Assembly (NCBI RefSeq): GCF_000332455.1
Contig: NZ_AOGY02000058.1
Span: 1-39,490, forward strand
Direction: 5' to 3'
DNA from: Leptospira vanthielii serovar Holland str. Waz Holland = ATCC 700522
GTDB taxonomy: Bacteria; Spirochaetota; Leptospiria; Leptospirales; Leptospiraceae
Length of the DNA stretch: 39,490 bases
Shown here piece by piece: positions 1 to 7,060 of this stretch; positions within the stretch are counted from its first letter, which is position 1; every line of letters begins with the position of its first letter. The translations under genes and the position numbers were made by a program. The notes beneath the pieces are model-generated. The model made no database searches. It had not been told where the DNA came from and saw only the letters and a list, made by a program, of their open reading frames with translations.

Positions 1-24
1 GGCACATCGGTAACACTTTAGATC

Positions 25-34
25 ACGCCACGTA
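25..34 (+). repeat. foreign decamer ACGCCACGTA, site 1 (copy A)
   Basis: Copies B and C read GATCACTCACATGGGTTAC here. Copy A has ACGCCACGTA in place of the native stretch, so the internal terminal-repeat motif is destroyed. The same decamer occurs at 41-50 and 577-586 and, as its complement, at 15459-15468. I saw it nowhere outside the IS copies. Confidence 0.8.
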
Positions 35-40
35 TGGGTT

Positions 41-50
41 ACGCCACGTA
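41..50 (+). repeat. foreign decamer ACGCCACGTA, site 2 (copy A)
   Basis: Copies B and C read GGGTTACACTTTTACTAG here; copy A reads GGGTT, then the decamer, then CTAG. The native 7 bases between the shared flanks become 8. The transposase stop codon immediately beyond (51-53) is unaffected. Confidence 0.8.
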
Positions 51-1228
51 CTAGTCAATTCTATACAATAGCCTCTGGTATTTCAACACTTTACTCGTAT
101 ACAAATCCAAAATTCCAAGAATTGCATCCGCAAAGTAAAGACGACAATGCCGATCAGATATCTCTTCAAAGCCAACTACCTCTCCAATGAAAGGATTCCC
201 AAAGAACACTCGATGGGGCCCGTACTGCGCAAAACCACTTTCATGGACTTTATCGGTAACAATATGTGTGGGATAAGCTACCTCTAGAATCTTTTTTGGG
301 AATGTCCTTTTCGAAGATTTATAAACTTTTGCAGGTGTCAGAAAACCCAAAGCTTCATGTGGTCTTACCTTATTAAATTCTTCACGGAATGAATCAAAGG
401 CGGTCTGTTGTGCATCCAAACTAGATCTTGGAGGTAATGCAGTTTCTTCTTTGAGTGTTCTGTGCATTCTCTCATGACGACCGTTCTGAGATGGTTTCCC
501 TGGTTCAATGCGTTCCGGTCGGATCCCTAATTTCAACCACCATATAGAAAGACTAGTTAAGCCGCCAATGGCCTTAACGCCACGTATGATCCATTATCTG
601 ATTTGATTGCCTGTGGTAGTCCATATTCTTTAAAAACCCTTTCAAATACCGCTTTTGTTTGCTCTGCATTCGTTTTATTCAGGATTTCACATGCTAGAAG
701 GTAGCGACTATATGCATCTGTAATTGTTAGTGGATCGCAGCGATTGCCATTTCCTACTGTAAAATGGCCTTTAAAATCAACACACCATACATCATTGGGA
801 GCGACTACATTGGAAAAAGGAAATAGAGACTGTGGAACTCTTGGTCTTTTTTTCTTAGGTTTGACTAGGCCTTTTTTGCGAAGAATGTTTCCAATTGTAG
901 TTTCACTTGGAATCTGTTTCATGCGATGAAACTTTGCTTTGAGTATGGGACGGAGTTTTTTGGGACCCCAAGATGGATGGTCTTCACGTAAAGATACAAT
1001 TAGGTGAACGATTTTCTCAGGAGTTTCATTGGACTGAGTGATTCTTTTTCTAGATTTATCTTTGAGTCCGTCGATACCTTCCGACTCATAATTCTTTAGA
1101 TATTTATAGCCAGTCTTTCTCGATATATTAAAGTCTCGGCAAAGATCGGCAAAACACCACTGACCACTTTTAACAGCTGCTATGAACTTGATTCTTTCTT
1201 CTATCACTTTGGTTTCCTTCCAAGGCAT
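51..1228 (-). pseudogene. IS481-family DDE transposase, copy A, frame broken at 577-586
   Basis: Reads from the ATG at 1226-1228 to the TAG at 51-53. The N-terminal part (557-1228) has a helix-turn-helix region and the first catalytic aspartate in VWCVDFKGHF. The second aspartate lies in KSDNGS at the break. The C-terminal part (51-536) has the glutamate in PSQNGRHERMHRTLKEE, which completes the DDE triad. The frame is lost only where 10 foreign bases (577-586) replace 11 native bases seen in copy B. With the native 11 bases the reading frame is continuous at 392 aa, a usual length for this family. The break may therefore be an assembly artefact and the real copy functional. Confidence 0.85.
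577..586 (+). repeat. foreign decamer ACGCCACGTA, site 3 (copy A), causes frameshift
   Basis: Copy B has CTTGCAAAAGG (11 bases) between the same flanks. Substituting 10 bases shifts the transposase frame just after the second catalytic aspartate. Copy B encodes a coherent protein across the same point (SDNGSPFASKAIGG), so the decamer version is the derived one. Confidence 0.85.
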
Positions 1229-1307
1229 CGGATTGTCCTCCGATACACAATGTAGGTGTTACCCATGTGAGTTGTCTCTTTTGTTACCTATCTGACCTCC
1301 TCATACC

Positions 1308-2142
1308 TGCCAGTGATTTAAAAATCATCGATCGAACCCAACTCATCTTAGATATTTTTTCCAAAAATGCAAAATCGAGAGATGGAAAACTCCAAGTAGA
1401 ACTAGCCCAACTCAAATACCTAAAAAATAGACTTTCGGAATTGGATGATAATATGAGTCGCCTAACAGGAGGAATTGGTGGGAGAGGGCCTGGGGAAACC
1501 AAGTTGGAAATTGGAAACAGGCGAGTGGAAGAAAAAATCACTCGTTTGGAAAATGAACTCAAAGATCTAAAACGTAGACGGGAGCTGAACCGCAAAGCCC
1601 GTACGAGAAATGAAATTCCTATTGTGGGGATTGTTGGTTATACCAACGCCGGTAAGTCCACACTCCTCAATGCTTTGACCAATTCAACAGTGATTGCCGA
1701 AGACAAATTATTTGCGACTCTGGATCCTACTACTAGGAGGATTCGTTTTCCTGAAGAAAGAGAAATCATCATTTCCGACACCGTGGGGTTTATCCATGAC
1801 CTTCCGCCAGACCTCTCCCAAGCCTTCAAAGCCACTCTTGAGGAATTAGGGGATGCAGACCTCCTCCTCCATGTAGTCGACTCTACAAATCCAAACTATG
1901 CGGAACAAATGGAAGCTGTAGACACCATTCTCAATTCTTTACAGCTAAATGAAATTCCAAGGATGGTGGTTTTTAATAAAGCCGACGGACTCGATGAAGA
2001 GACCCATGCCTCTTTTGAAAAAAATGGAAGCCTACTTGTTTCTGCAGTCACTCGTGAGGGACTCGCTCAACTTCTAGAACTAATCGAAGACGAAATTTGG
2101 AAGAAAAAAGAACAAAAACCCTTAGTTACTATTCCCAGTTAG
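1308..2142 (+). pseudogene. hflX: hflX, 3' part only: ribosome-associated GTPase HflX
   Basis: HflX is a GTPase that binds ribosomes and helps recycle or rescue stalled ones. What remains begins in frame right at the IS copy A junction ([17 protein letters not shown]) and runs to the TAG at 2140-2142, about 277 codons. Visible parts are the end of the N-terminal HflX domain, the glycine-rich linker [14 protein letters not shown], and a complete G domain: G1 GYTNAGKST (about 1636-1662), G3 DTVGF, G4 NKAD, G5 SAVTREG. The N-terminal domain of roughly a hundred residues or more is cut off. An ATG inside the IS (1267) gives an open frame through the junction, but I regard this as chance. The stop overlaps that of the opposing STAS gene by 14 bp. 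No decay is seen downstream of the junction, so the insertion looks recent. Confidence 0.9.
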
Positions 2143-2500
2143 AGATTGCTTCTTTTTTCGTAGGGAAGATTTTGACTTTGCCTGGCAAATCCATAAGCCG
2201 AATCACGTTTTCCAAAAAATGATTTAAGCCCCCAATCAGAATTTTGCCATGATTGCTCTCTACGGTTTTGATGATACCAATCAGCGTTGCTACCCCAATG
2301 CTATTGATGTATTCCAATTTGGTTAGTTCCAAAATGATATTATAAACCGCATCCCGAAAGATCGCTGATATATTCCGATTGATTTCGTACGCATTGGTAT
2401 TGGTGATTTGACCGACAAACGAGACCACGAGAACCCGTTCACCTTTGATATCGACGAATTCTGTTTTTAAATCTAGGGACGGAAATTGTAAATTCGTCAT
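2129..2500 (-). CDS. STAS-domain protein (anti-sigma-factor antagonist type)
   Basis: A 123-aa single-domain STAS protein like SpoIIAA or RsbV, which bind anti-sigma or HATPase partners and are switched by serine phosphorylation. The core [20 protein letters not shown] gives the first strand and helix. [13 protein letters not shown] sits where RsbV-type proteins have the phosphorylatable serine; the usual acidic residue before it is replaced by Asn. The gene starts 6 bp after the stop of hom and is probably co-transcribed with it. A second STAS gene lies at 11032-11424, and a receiver-HATPase protein that could be a switch partner lies at 35091-36020. The partnership is only inferred. Confidence 0.85.
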   Translation of the reverse strand: MTNLQFPSLDLKTEFVDIKGERVLVVSFVGQITNTNAYEINRNISAIFRDAVYNIILELTKLEYINSIGVATLIGIIKTVESNHGKILIGGLNHFLENVIRLMDLPGKVKIFPTKKEAISNWE

Positions 2501-2506
2501 AGAGAG

Positions 2507-3790
2507 TTACAGTTTTTCCAGAAGGCGGATGGCCACAGTTTTTTGTTTGATGATGGCAGACATAGTATCAATTTCCTGCAGAGATTTTTGAAATTCTCCT
2601 TCGGTAGCTGCATGGGTGACAACAATCACTGACACAGGTTCGGAAGTAGACTCCTTCTGTTGGACGGATGCAATTGAAATATTATGACGGCCGAGGACTT
2701 GAGAAATTTCCGCAAGGACCCCTGGTTTGTCCACTGTGGAAAAACGAAGGTAATAACGGACCAAATTGTTTGGTTCTGGAAATGCTTTCGCTTCTGGAAA
2801 AAGGTTATTTTCTTTGGCTATGTCACTACTTCCAAGTCTCGAAGCATAGTAGATAATGTCTGAAAGAACCGCACTGGCTGTTGGCATTCCACCGGCACCC
2901 TTTCCGGTAATCATTCCTGAATCCGCTTCTTTGGTTTTATAAAATACTGCATTGGATTCATTCATCACATTCGCGAGTGGATGGTCGAGAGGAACAAGGG
3001 TGGGATGCACTTTCGTCAGAACACCCGCCGAACTTCGTTTAGAGATTCCCAAAAGTTTGATTCGGTATCCAAGAGACAATGCGGATTGGATATCTAAAGA
3101 TTGTAAGTCAGAAATTCCTTTTACCGAAAGGGATGCGAACGAAACGTACTCACGAAAAGCAAGACTTGCCAGCAAACCGATTTTGTGGCCGGCATCAATC
3201 CCTTCCACATCGAAGGTGGGATCTGCTTCCGCAAATCCTAACTCTTGGGCTTTTTTTAAAGCAGTGGAATAATCCCAAGATTCTTGTTCCATTTTTGTTA
3301 AAATGAAATTAGTGGTTCCATTCAGGATTCCGCAGATGACTTCAAATTCACAAGAGGCTAGGCCATCTCGTAAAGTGCGGATGATGGGAATGGATCCGGC
3401 GACAGCTGCTTCATATCCGAGTTCAACTCCGGTTTTTTTTGCGATCGGATACAGTTCTCTGCCTTTTTCGGATAACAACGCCTTATTGGCCGTAATGACA
3501 GTTTTGCCATTTTCCAAGGCAGAACGAACGGCTTTGTCTGCCATGTCAGTCCCGCCCATCAATTCAACAATCATGTCGATATCCGAACGATTTGTAACAG
3601 ACAGTACATCGTCTGTTACTGGAACGTTCGTTTTACCTTGGAGTTTTCCCGGACTACGAGTGGCTATGACCGTTAGTTGTAAGTTGATTCCATAATGATT
3701 TTGGATTTTTTCTCGGTTTTTATCCAAGAGTTGGAGCAAGCTAGTGCCGACGACTCCGGCACCCAATAGACCAATACGAACTTCTTTCAT
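2507..3790 (-). CDS. hom: homoserine dehydrogenase with C-terminal ACT domain
   Basis: Reduces aspartate semialdehyde to homoserine with NAD(P)H, the branch point for threonine and methionine. At 427 aa it matches the common bacterial single-function enzyme. The Rossmann dinucleotide motif GLLGAGVVGTSLLQLL is at residues 7-22, the catalytic domain contains ANKALL and GAGGMPTASAVLSD, and an ACT regulatory domain starts near residue 350 (VDKPGVLAEISQVLGRHNIS), so threonine feedback is likely. It is first of a two-gene unit with the STAS gene. The upstream 144 bp to the divergent lysine-rich gene contain an A/T-rich run (3829-3850). The ATG at 3790 is kept because the Rossmann motif starts immediately after it; its ribosome-binding site is weak. 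Confidence 0.95.
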   Translation of the reverse strand: MKEVRIGLLGAGVVGTSLLQLLDKNREKIQNHYGINLQLTVIATRSPGKLQGKTNVPVTDDVLSVTNRSDIDMIVELMGGTDMADKAVRSALENGKTVITANKALLSEKGRELYPIAKKTGVELGYEAAVAGSIPIIRTLRDGLASCEFEVICGILNGTTNFILTKMEQESWDYSTALKKAQELGFAEADPTFDVEGIDAGHKIGLLASLAFREYVSFASLSVKGISDLQSLDIQSALSLGYRIKLLGISKRSSAGVLTKVHPTLVPLDHPLANVMNESNAVFYKTKEADSGMITGKGAGGMPTASAVLSDIIYYASRLGSSDIAKENNLFPEAKAFPEPNNLVRYYLRFSTVDKPGVLAEISQVLGRHNISIASVQQKESTSEPVSVIVVTHAATEGEFQKSLQEIDTMSAIIKQKTVAIRLLEKL

Positions 3791-3874
3791 CTAGGATCAC
3801 GATTTCGTAGGAGAAAGGGAAACACACTTAAAAAAATTTTAAAAAAAAACAAATTTGAGAAGAAGTTCTTCAGC

Positions 3875-3903
3875 TTTTTCTGATTTCATGTGATAACTAT
3901 AAT
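3875..3903 (+). promoter_or_regulatory. putative sigma-70 promoter for the lysine-rich membrane protein
   Basis: A perfect -10 hexamer TATAAT (3898-3903) lies 17 bp from a weak -35, TTTTTC (3875-3880). The predicted start near 3909-3911 leaves a leader of about 25 nt that contains AAGGA at 3922-3926, well spaced from the ATG at 3935. This also argues against using the earlier ATG at 3890, which would lie upstream of the -10. Confidence 0.6.
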
Positions 3904-3934
3904 TAGAATTGTCTCGGCAATAAGGATTATCATT

Positions 3935-4579
3935 ATGGCAACGAAAAAATCATCATCTGCCGCTAAGAAGAAGGCCGTCAAAAAAGCGGCTAAGAAAACA
4001 AATACGGTTAAGAAACAATCTACAAGAAACGAGAGTGCATCTCTCTTCAGAAACGATGAGTCAGCACAAGTTTCTCTTCAATCCCCGGTATCTCACTCCG
4101 AAGGATCTTCCCACGGTACAAAAGAATCTGGAAATGGAGTGTATCTATTTTTAGTTTTGGCTGGTGTGCTTGCCATCGGGTACTTAGGATACGTGAAATA
4201 CTTCAAAACCAAAGCTCCAGTAGCAGTCGCAACTGTTCCTGCTGATGCACAAACTAAACCAGTGGCTGCCGAGCCGGAGAAAAAAGTAGAGGAAGCACAA
4301 ACAGAAGCTTCTGCTGCTGGATTCTTAGTGGATAAAGTGGCATCTAAAAAATGGACTGAAGCTGCAGCTTATTGTAAATCCGTTGGTGGTGTTGTTCCTT
4401 CTAAAGATGATCTAGTAAAATTTGCTGCAACTGCTCCCAAAGAGATCAAATCTAGCGAAGAGAAATATTGGACTAAAACTGAAGTGGATAAAAAGTCAGG
4501 TTTGGCTTACCGTTTTTCCAACGGAAAAGCTCCCAAAGTTGATAAAGCTACTTCTCTAAAAGTTCTTTGTAAAAATTAA
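3935..4579 (+). CDS. lysine/alanine-rich single-pass membrane protein
   Basis: 214 aa from the ATG at 3935, which has AAGGA 8 bp upstream; the open frame extends to 3890 but that start would precede the -10 box. Residues 1-30 are a histone-H1-like tail of Lys, Ala and Ser (KKKAVKKAAKK). Residues about 68-90 form one membrane helix (VYLFLVLAGVLAIGYLGYVKYF). An Ala/Pro/Glu-rich spacer follows, then a small C-terminal domain (W-T-E-A-A-AYC ... VVPSKDDL ... YWTKTEV ... LKVLC) whose spacing of W, C, P-S/T, YW and final C resembles the DUF1566/Lcl C-terminal domain. The likely topology is basic tail in the cytoplasm and the small domain outside. I do not recognise a characterised homologue. Its stop shares the palindrome TTAA with the opposing gene's stop. 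Confidence 0.8.
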   Translation: MATKKSSSAAKKKAVKKAAKKTNTVKKQSTRNESASLFRNDESAQVSLQSPVSHSEGSSHGTKESGNGVYLFLVLAGVLAIGYLGYVKYFKTKAPVAVATVPADAQTKPVAAEPEKKVEEAQTEASAAGFLVDKVASKKWTEAAAYCKSVGGVVPSKDDLVKFAATAPKEIKSSEEKYWTKTEVDKKSGLAYRFSNGKAPKVDKATSLKVLCKN

Positions 4580-5193
4580 TCTCTTACTGAGTTCGATTGG
4601 ATCGGGGCTAGAATTTCTCTTCTGATTTTGTCAGCAAGATCAGAAGAAGCAAACATCTTCCCCGAAACATCCGTTAAATAAAAACTGTCTTTGGCTCGCC
4701 CAGTTTCGAAGTCTGTTTCGATGGTGGCACTGCGAATGTTGATTTGGTTTTGCATCAGAATTCGCGAAACGTAATACAACAAACCCCTTCCTGCACTACT
4801 TTCCAAATACAAACAAGTTTCATTTCGTTCGGGTAAATCGCTAAATATAAATTCTGGAGTTTCACGAAAGAAAGTGGCAACGGCCGGTTCTTGGATTTGT
4901 AACTTCTCCAAAATTTCTTCAAACTTGGTATTCTTGGAAAACAAAGAATCCATCATCATTCCTAGTTTGAATGCGGCTTGGGTAGTATCACCACCATCTG
5001 CTTGTAAAATGAACGAATCGATTGTAAATTCCCTTCCTTTCTCAATCACAGTGCTCAACTCTCCCGAAAGGATGTCCATTTTCAGAGCGTAAATGATCGT
5101 AGCAATTCGGTGGAAGGTACCAATTTGGGTAGAATCCGTTTTTAGGGAAATGAGGATGTTTTCCTTTTCTCGTTTGTATTGAAACTCGATCAA
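4576..5193 (-). CDS. ACT-domain protein, GlnD-like regulatory domains
   Basis: About 205 aa if translation starts at the TTG at 5191-5193, which follows GGGAAAGGGAAA. A GTG at 5212-5214 is the alternative; no ATG fits, and the longer open frame overlaps the divergent gene. The N-terminal half reads like an ACT domain (ILISLKTDSTQIGTFHRIA). The C-terminal half has a second one closely patterned on the GlnD uridylyltransferase ACT domains (GRGLLYYVSRILMQNQINIR, then SATIETDFETGRAKDSFYLT). No nucleotidyltransferase or HD domain is present, so it is probably a stand-alone amino-acid-sensing protein rather than GlnD. Tail to tail with the lysine-rich gene, 4-bp overlap. The ligand is unknown. Confidence 0.7.
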   Translation of the reverse strand: MIEFQYKREKENILISLKTDSTQIGTFHRIATIIYALKMDILSGELSTVIEKGREFTIDSFILQADGGDTTQAAFKLGMMMDSLFSKNTKFEEILEKLQIQEPAVATFFRETPEFIFSDLPERNETCLYLESSAGRGLLYYVSRILMQNQINIRSATIETDFETGRAKDSFYLTDVSGKMFASSDLADKIRREILAPIQSNSVRD

Positions 5194-5287
5194 TGTGGCA
5201 TTTCCCTTTCCCACAGATTGTATACATGCACAGGAAATTTCAATCAAAAGGTTTCTGCAAAATACGCCGATGATGATAAAAGACAGT

Positions 5288-6556
5288 ATGAAAAAACTAC
5301 TATTGATTCTATTCGTTTTGGGGATCGTGATGGCACCCCTTGTTTCGCAAGAGGAAACTTCGGAAGAATCATCCTTTGCGACAACCAAAAAGAAAGTCCA
5401 ACTCTGGAAAGGGGAAGTGGTTGGTGTTTATAAAAACAGATTGTGGATTAAAGTGCGAATTTACCGCAACCAACGAATCTCCAAACTCTCTTTGACCGAG
5501 ATCAAATCTTTATTCACCGATACAAAGGAATTTCCGGTGTATCAGAAGGTCACAGATCTCAAACAAGGAGTCCTTGTTGTACGTGACACGGTTTGGGAAG
5601 AAAAACACATCAATAAAAAAAATCAGTTCATCGAAGTGGTGTTAGTTGGTGATTACAAACCAGACCTCAGTTCGAAAATGAAAGAGATTACAACTGATGC
5701 CTATATTTCTAGTTATATCGAAGAAGATTTTTTTACAGAACCGGATGCTTTTTTTAAAGGAAGATACACACCTCCTAGAAAAACTGTCTTTCATCCTAAA
5801 GACAGAAAAGAGATGGTCCTTGTTTCACGAGGTCTTTTTCTATACGGCCAAGGAACCGATCCCTCTGCTGATAGTTTCAATCCCTATTTTTTAGAACCAA
5901 AAGCCTCAAACCTAAAAGAGATGCCTTCCTTTTATATTGATAAATTTGAAGTCACCAATGCCGAATATGCATACTTTTTAAAACAAACGAATACACAAAG
6001 CCCTCCTCATTGGATAGGTGGAAAGTATCCCGAAGGAGAAGGAGATTTTCCTGTCATCCATCTTACATATCGTGAAGTGGAACGTTATGCGAGTTGGGTA
6101 GGTAAACGAATTCCTACCGAATGGGAATGGGAAAAGGCGGCAAGGGGCCCGGGTGTGATTGAGTATACCAATCGAGATGAAACCTTGGGCTACCAAATCA
6201 TTGCTACCAAATACCCCTTTGGAGATGAATACGACTCCTTATATTGTAATACTAGAGAATCTAAGATTGGAAAGGCTCAGTCCGTATACGAACTATCCAC
6301 GGAAGGTGAAAGTCCTTACGGTGCCATAGGAATGTGTGGGAATGCGCCTGAATGGACATCCAGTGATTACCAATTGTATCCTGGGCATCATATCAAAAAC
6401 TTTTCTTTTGGCAAAATTTACAAAGTGGTTCGCGGGGGATCTTATTCTGATTCGGCAAAGAATTCTACGACAAACGCTAGGTCTTACGGTGGGATTCCCA
6501 ACCTATCAGAAGATAGGCGAGCAGGATTTCGTTTAGTGATGGATTATCGAGACTAA
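5288..6556 (+). CDS. exported FGE-sulfatase (formylglycine-generating-enzyme fold) protein
   Basis: Start chosen at 5288 because a signal peptide begins there (MKKLLLILFVLGIVMAPLVS); in-frame ATGs at 5270 and 5273 are alternatives. 422 aa. After a roughly 150-residue N-terminal region of unknown fold, the FGE/SUMF1-like domain fills residues about 175 to the end: IDKFEVTNAEYAYFL, VIHLTYREVERYASWVGKRI, PTEWEWEKAARG, GMCGNAPEWTSSDY, VVRGGSYSD and a final RAGFRLVMD. These are the standard landmarks of the family. The paired catalytic cysteines of true formylglycine synthases are not evident, so a sulfatase-activating role is unlikely; many such proteins in spirochaetes are uncharacterised envelope proteins. 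The stop lies 1 bp from that of the opposing MarR gene. Confidence 0.85.
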   Translation: MKKLLLILFVLGIVMAPLVSQEETSEESSFATTKKKVQLWKGEVVGVYKNRLWIKVRIYRNQRISKLSLTEIKSLFTDTKEFPVYQKVTDLKQGVLVVRDTVWEEKHINKKNQFIEVVLVGDYKPDLSSKMKEITTDAYISSYIEEDFFTEPDAFFKGRYTPPRKTVFHPKDRKEMVLVSRGLFLYGQGTDPSADSFNPYFLEPKASNLKEMPSFYIDKFEVTNAEYAYFLKQTNTQSPPHWIGGKYPEGEGDFPVIHLTYREVERYASWVGKRIPTEWEWEKAARGPGVIEYTNRDETLGYQIIATKYPFGDEYDSLYCNTRESKIGKAQSVYELSTEGESPYGAIGMCGNAPEWTSSDYQLYPGHHIKNFSFGKIYKVVRGGSYSDSAKNSTTNARSYGGIPNLSEDRRAGFRLVMDYRD

Positions 6557-6557
6557 A

Positions 6558-7019
6558 TTACTTAGTTAGGACTTCGTTTTTTTTCCCTAATTTTTTACAG
6601 ATCTTTCCGAGGACTTCTTGTTCCTCTGGCGATAATACTGCAAATTCGGAAGTGATTCGTTTTACGTGGTCGGGAAAAATTTGTTCGATGAGCTTTTTTC
6701 CTTCTGTGGTTAGGTGGACAGAAATATACCTTCTATCTTCCACACCGCGAACACGCTCTACAAGGGTTCTTTTTTCTAGGTTGTCGATCACGAGTGTGAT
6801 GTTTCCTGTACTTTTTAGAATTTTGTCCCCAAGGTCTTTTTGGCAAAGTGGACCCAAATGGTACAAAGTCTCTAAAACCCCGAACTGGCTCTCTGAGATA
6901 TTCCACTTGGTAAACTCAGAAATAAGTCGGGAAGACAAAGATTCCGCAGCACGTTTCAATTTGATAAACGCATCCAGAGCTTGTACTTCTTTTTTGGATC
7001 CTTTAAATTTTGTTCCCAT
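6558..7019 (-). CDS. MarR-family transcriptional regulator
   Basis: 153 aa, normal for a MarR winged-helix dimer. The recognition region is seen in FGVLETLYHLGPLCQKDLGD, followed by the helix ILKSTGNITLVIDNLEKRTL and the wing VERVRGVEDRRYISVHLTTEG, whose D-R-R is the family signature. It lies 37 bp downstream of a retinol-desaturase-like gene on the same strand and has its own promoter-like sequence and an inverted repeat right before its ATG, which suggests autoregulation. The target beyond itself could be the upstream oxidoreductase or an unlinked gene. The ligand is unknown. There is no ribosome-binding site, and the predicted transcript start is within a few bases of the ATG. Confidence 0.9.
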   Translation of the reverse strand: MGTKFKGSKKEVQALDAFIKLKRAAESLSSRLISEFTKWNISESQFGVLETLYHLGPLCQKDLGDKILKSTGNITLVIDNLEKRTLVERVRGVEDRRYISVHLTTEGKKLIEQIFPDHVKRITSEFAVLSPEEQEVLGKICKKLGKKNEVLTK

Positions 7020-7020
7020 T

Positions 7021-7036
7021 AGTTTAATATCAAACT
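7021..7036. promoter_or_regulatory. candidate MarR operator (imperfect 16-bp palindrome)
   Basis: AGTTTAATATCAAACT is its own reverse complement except for the two inner mismatched positions. It lies between the predicted -10 box and the ATG of the MarR gene, the usual place for an autorepressor site. On the minus strand a direct repeat TTTGATA-G-TTTGATA overlaps it. Inference from position and symmetry only. Confidence 0.45.
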
Positions 7037-7060
7037 ATCAAATCTTAAACCAATTGTCAA
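7032..7060 (-). promoter_or_regulatory. putative sigma-70 promoter for the MarR gene
   Basis: On the minus strand TTGACA (7060-7055) is a consensus -35, followed after 17 bp by TAGTTT (7037-7032). The predicted start, about 7024-7026, is only 5-7 nt before the ATG at 7019, so the mRNA would be nearly leaderless. The -35 overlaps the 3' end of the upstream oxidoreductase gene. Confidence 0.5.

Larger units (their letters stand above)
1..1307 (-). mobile_element. IS481-like insertion sequence, copy A (left tip outside window)
   Basis: About 1.3 kb, nearly identical to the element at 14928-16242. The window opens 9 bases inside the left end, judged from copy B. The right end is the CATACC at 1302-1307, where copies A and B stop matching. 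The transposase runs on the minus strand. The right end carries the inverted-repeat block ACTCACATGGGTAACAC (as its complement, about 1257-1273). The matching left-end block is altered in this copy by a decamer substitution at 25-34 and again at 41-50. The base sequence immediately right of the element (TGCCAG) would be the target duplication, but its partner lies off the window. The insertion removed the 5' part of hflX. Confidence 0.9.

Noticed and set aside
25..50. The repeated decamer as a regulatory or phase-variation site in the IS.
   Set aside because: It replaces native bases at unrelated places and in both orientations, and disrupts the transposase. This fits an artefact better than a site.
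1267..1307. Start of hflX at the ATG at 1267.
   Set aside because: This ATG and the next 13 codons are IS sequence, identical in copy B. HflX-like sequence begins only at 1308.
3303..3695. A 130-aa plus-strand open frame antisense to hom.
   Set aside because: It mirrors hom in an out-of-phase frame, has no binding site and no recognisable domain.
3829..3850. The A/T run as an intrinsic terminator or origin element.
   Set aside because: There is no adequate GC stem beside it; it is between divergent genes, where promoters are expected.
5288..6556. Calling the FGE-fold protein a sulfatase-activating enzyme.
   Set aside because: The paired catalytic cysteines are not evident and there is no sulfatase gene nearby.
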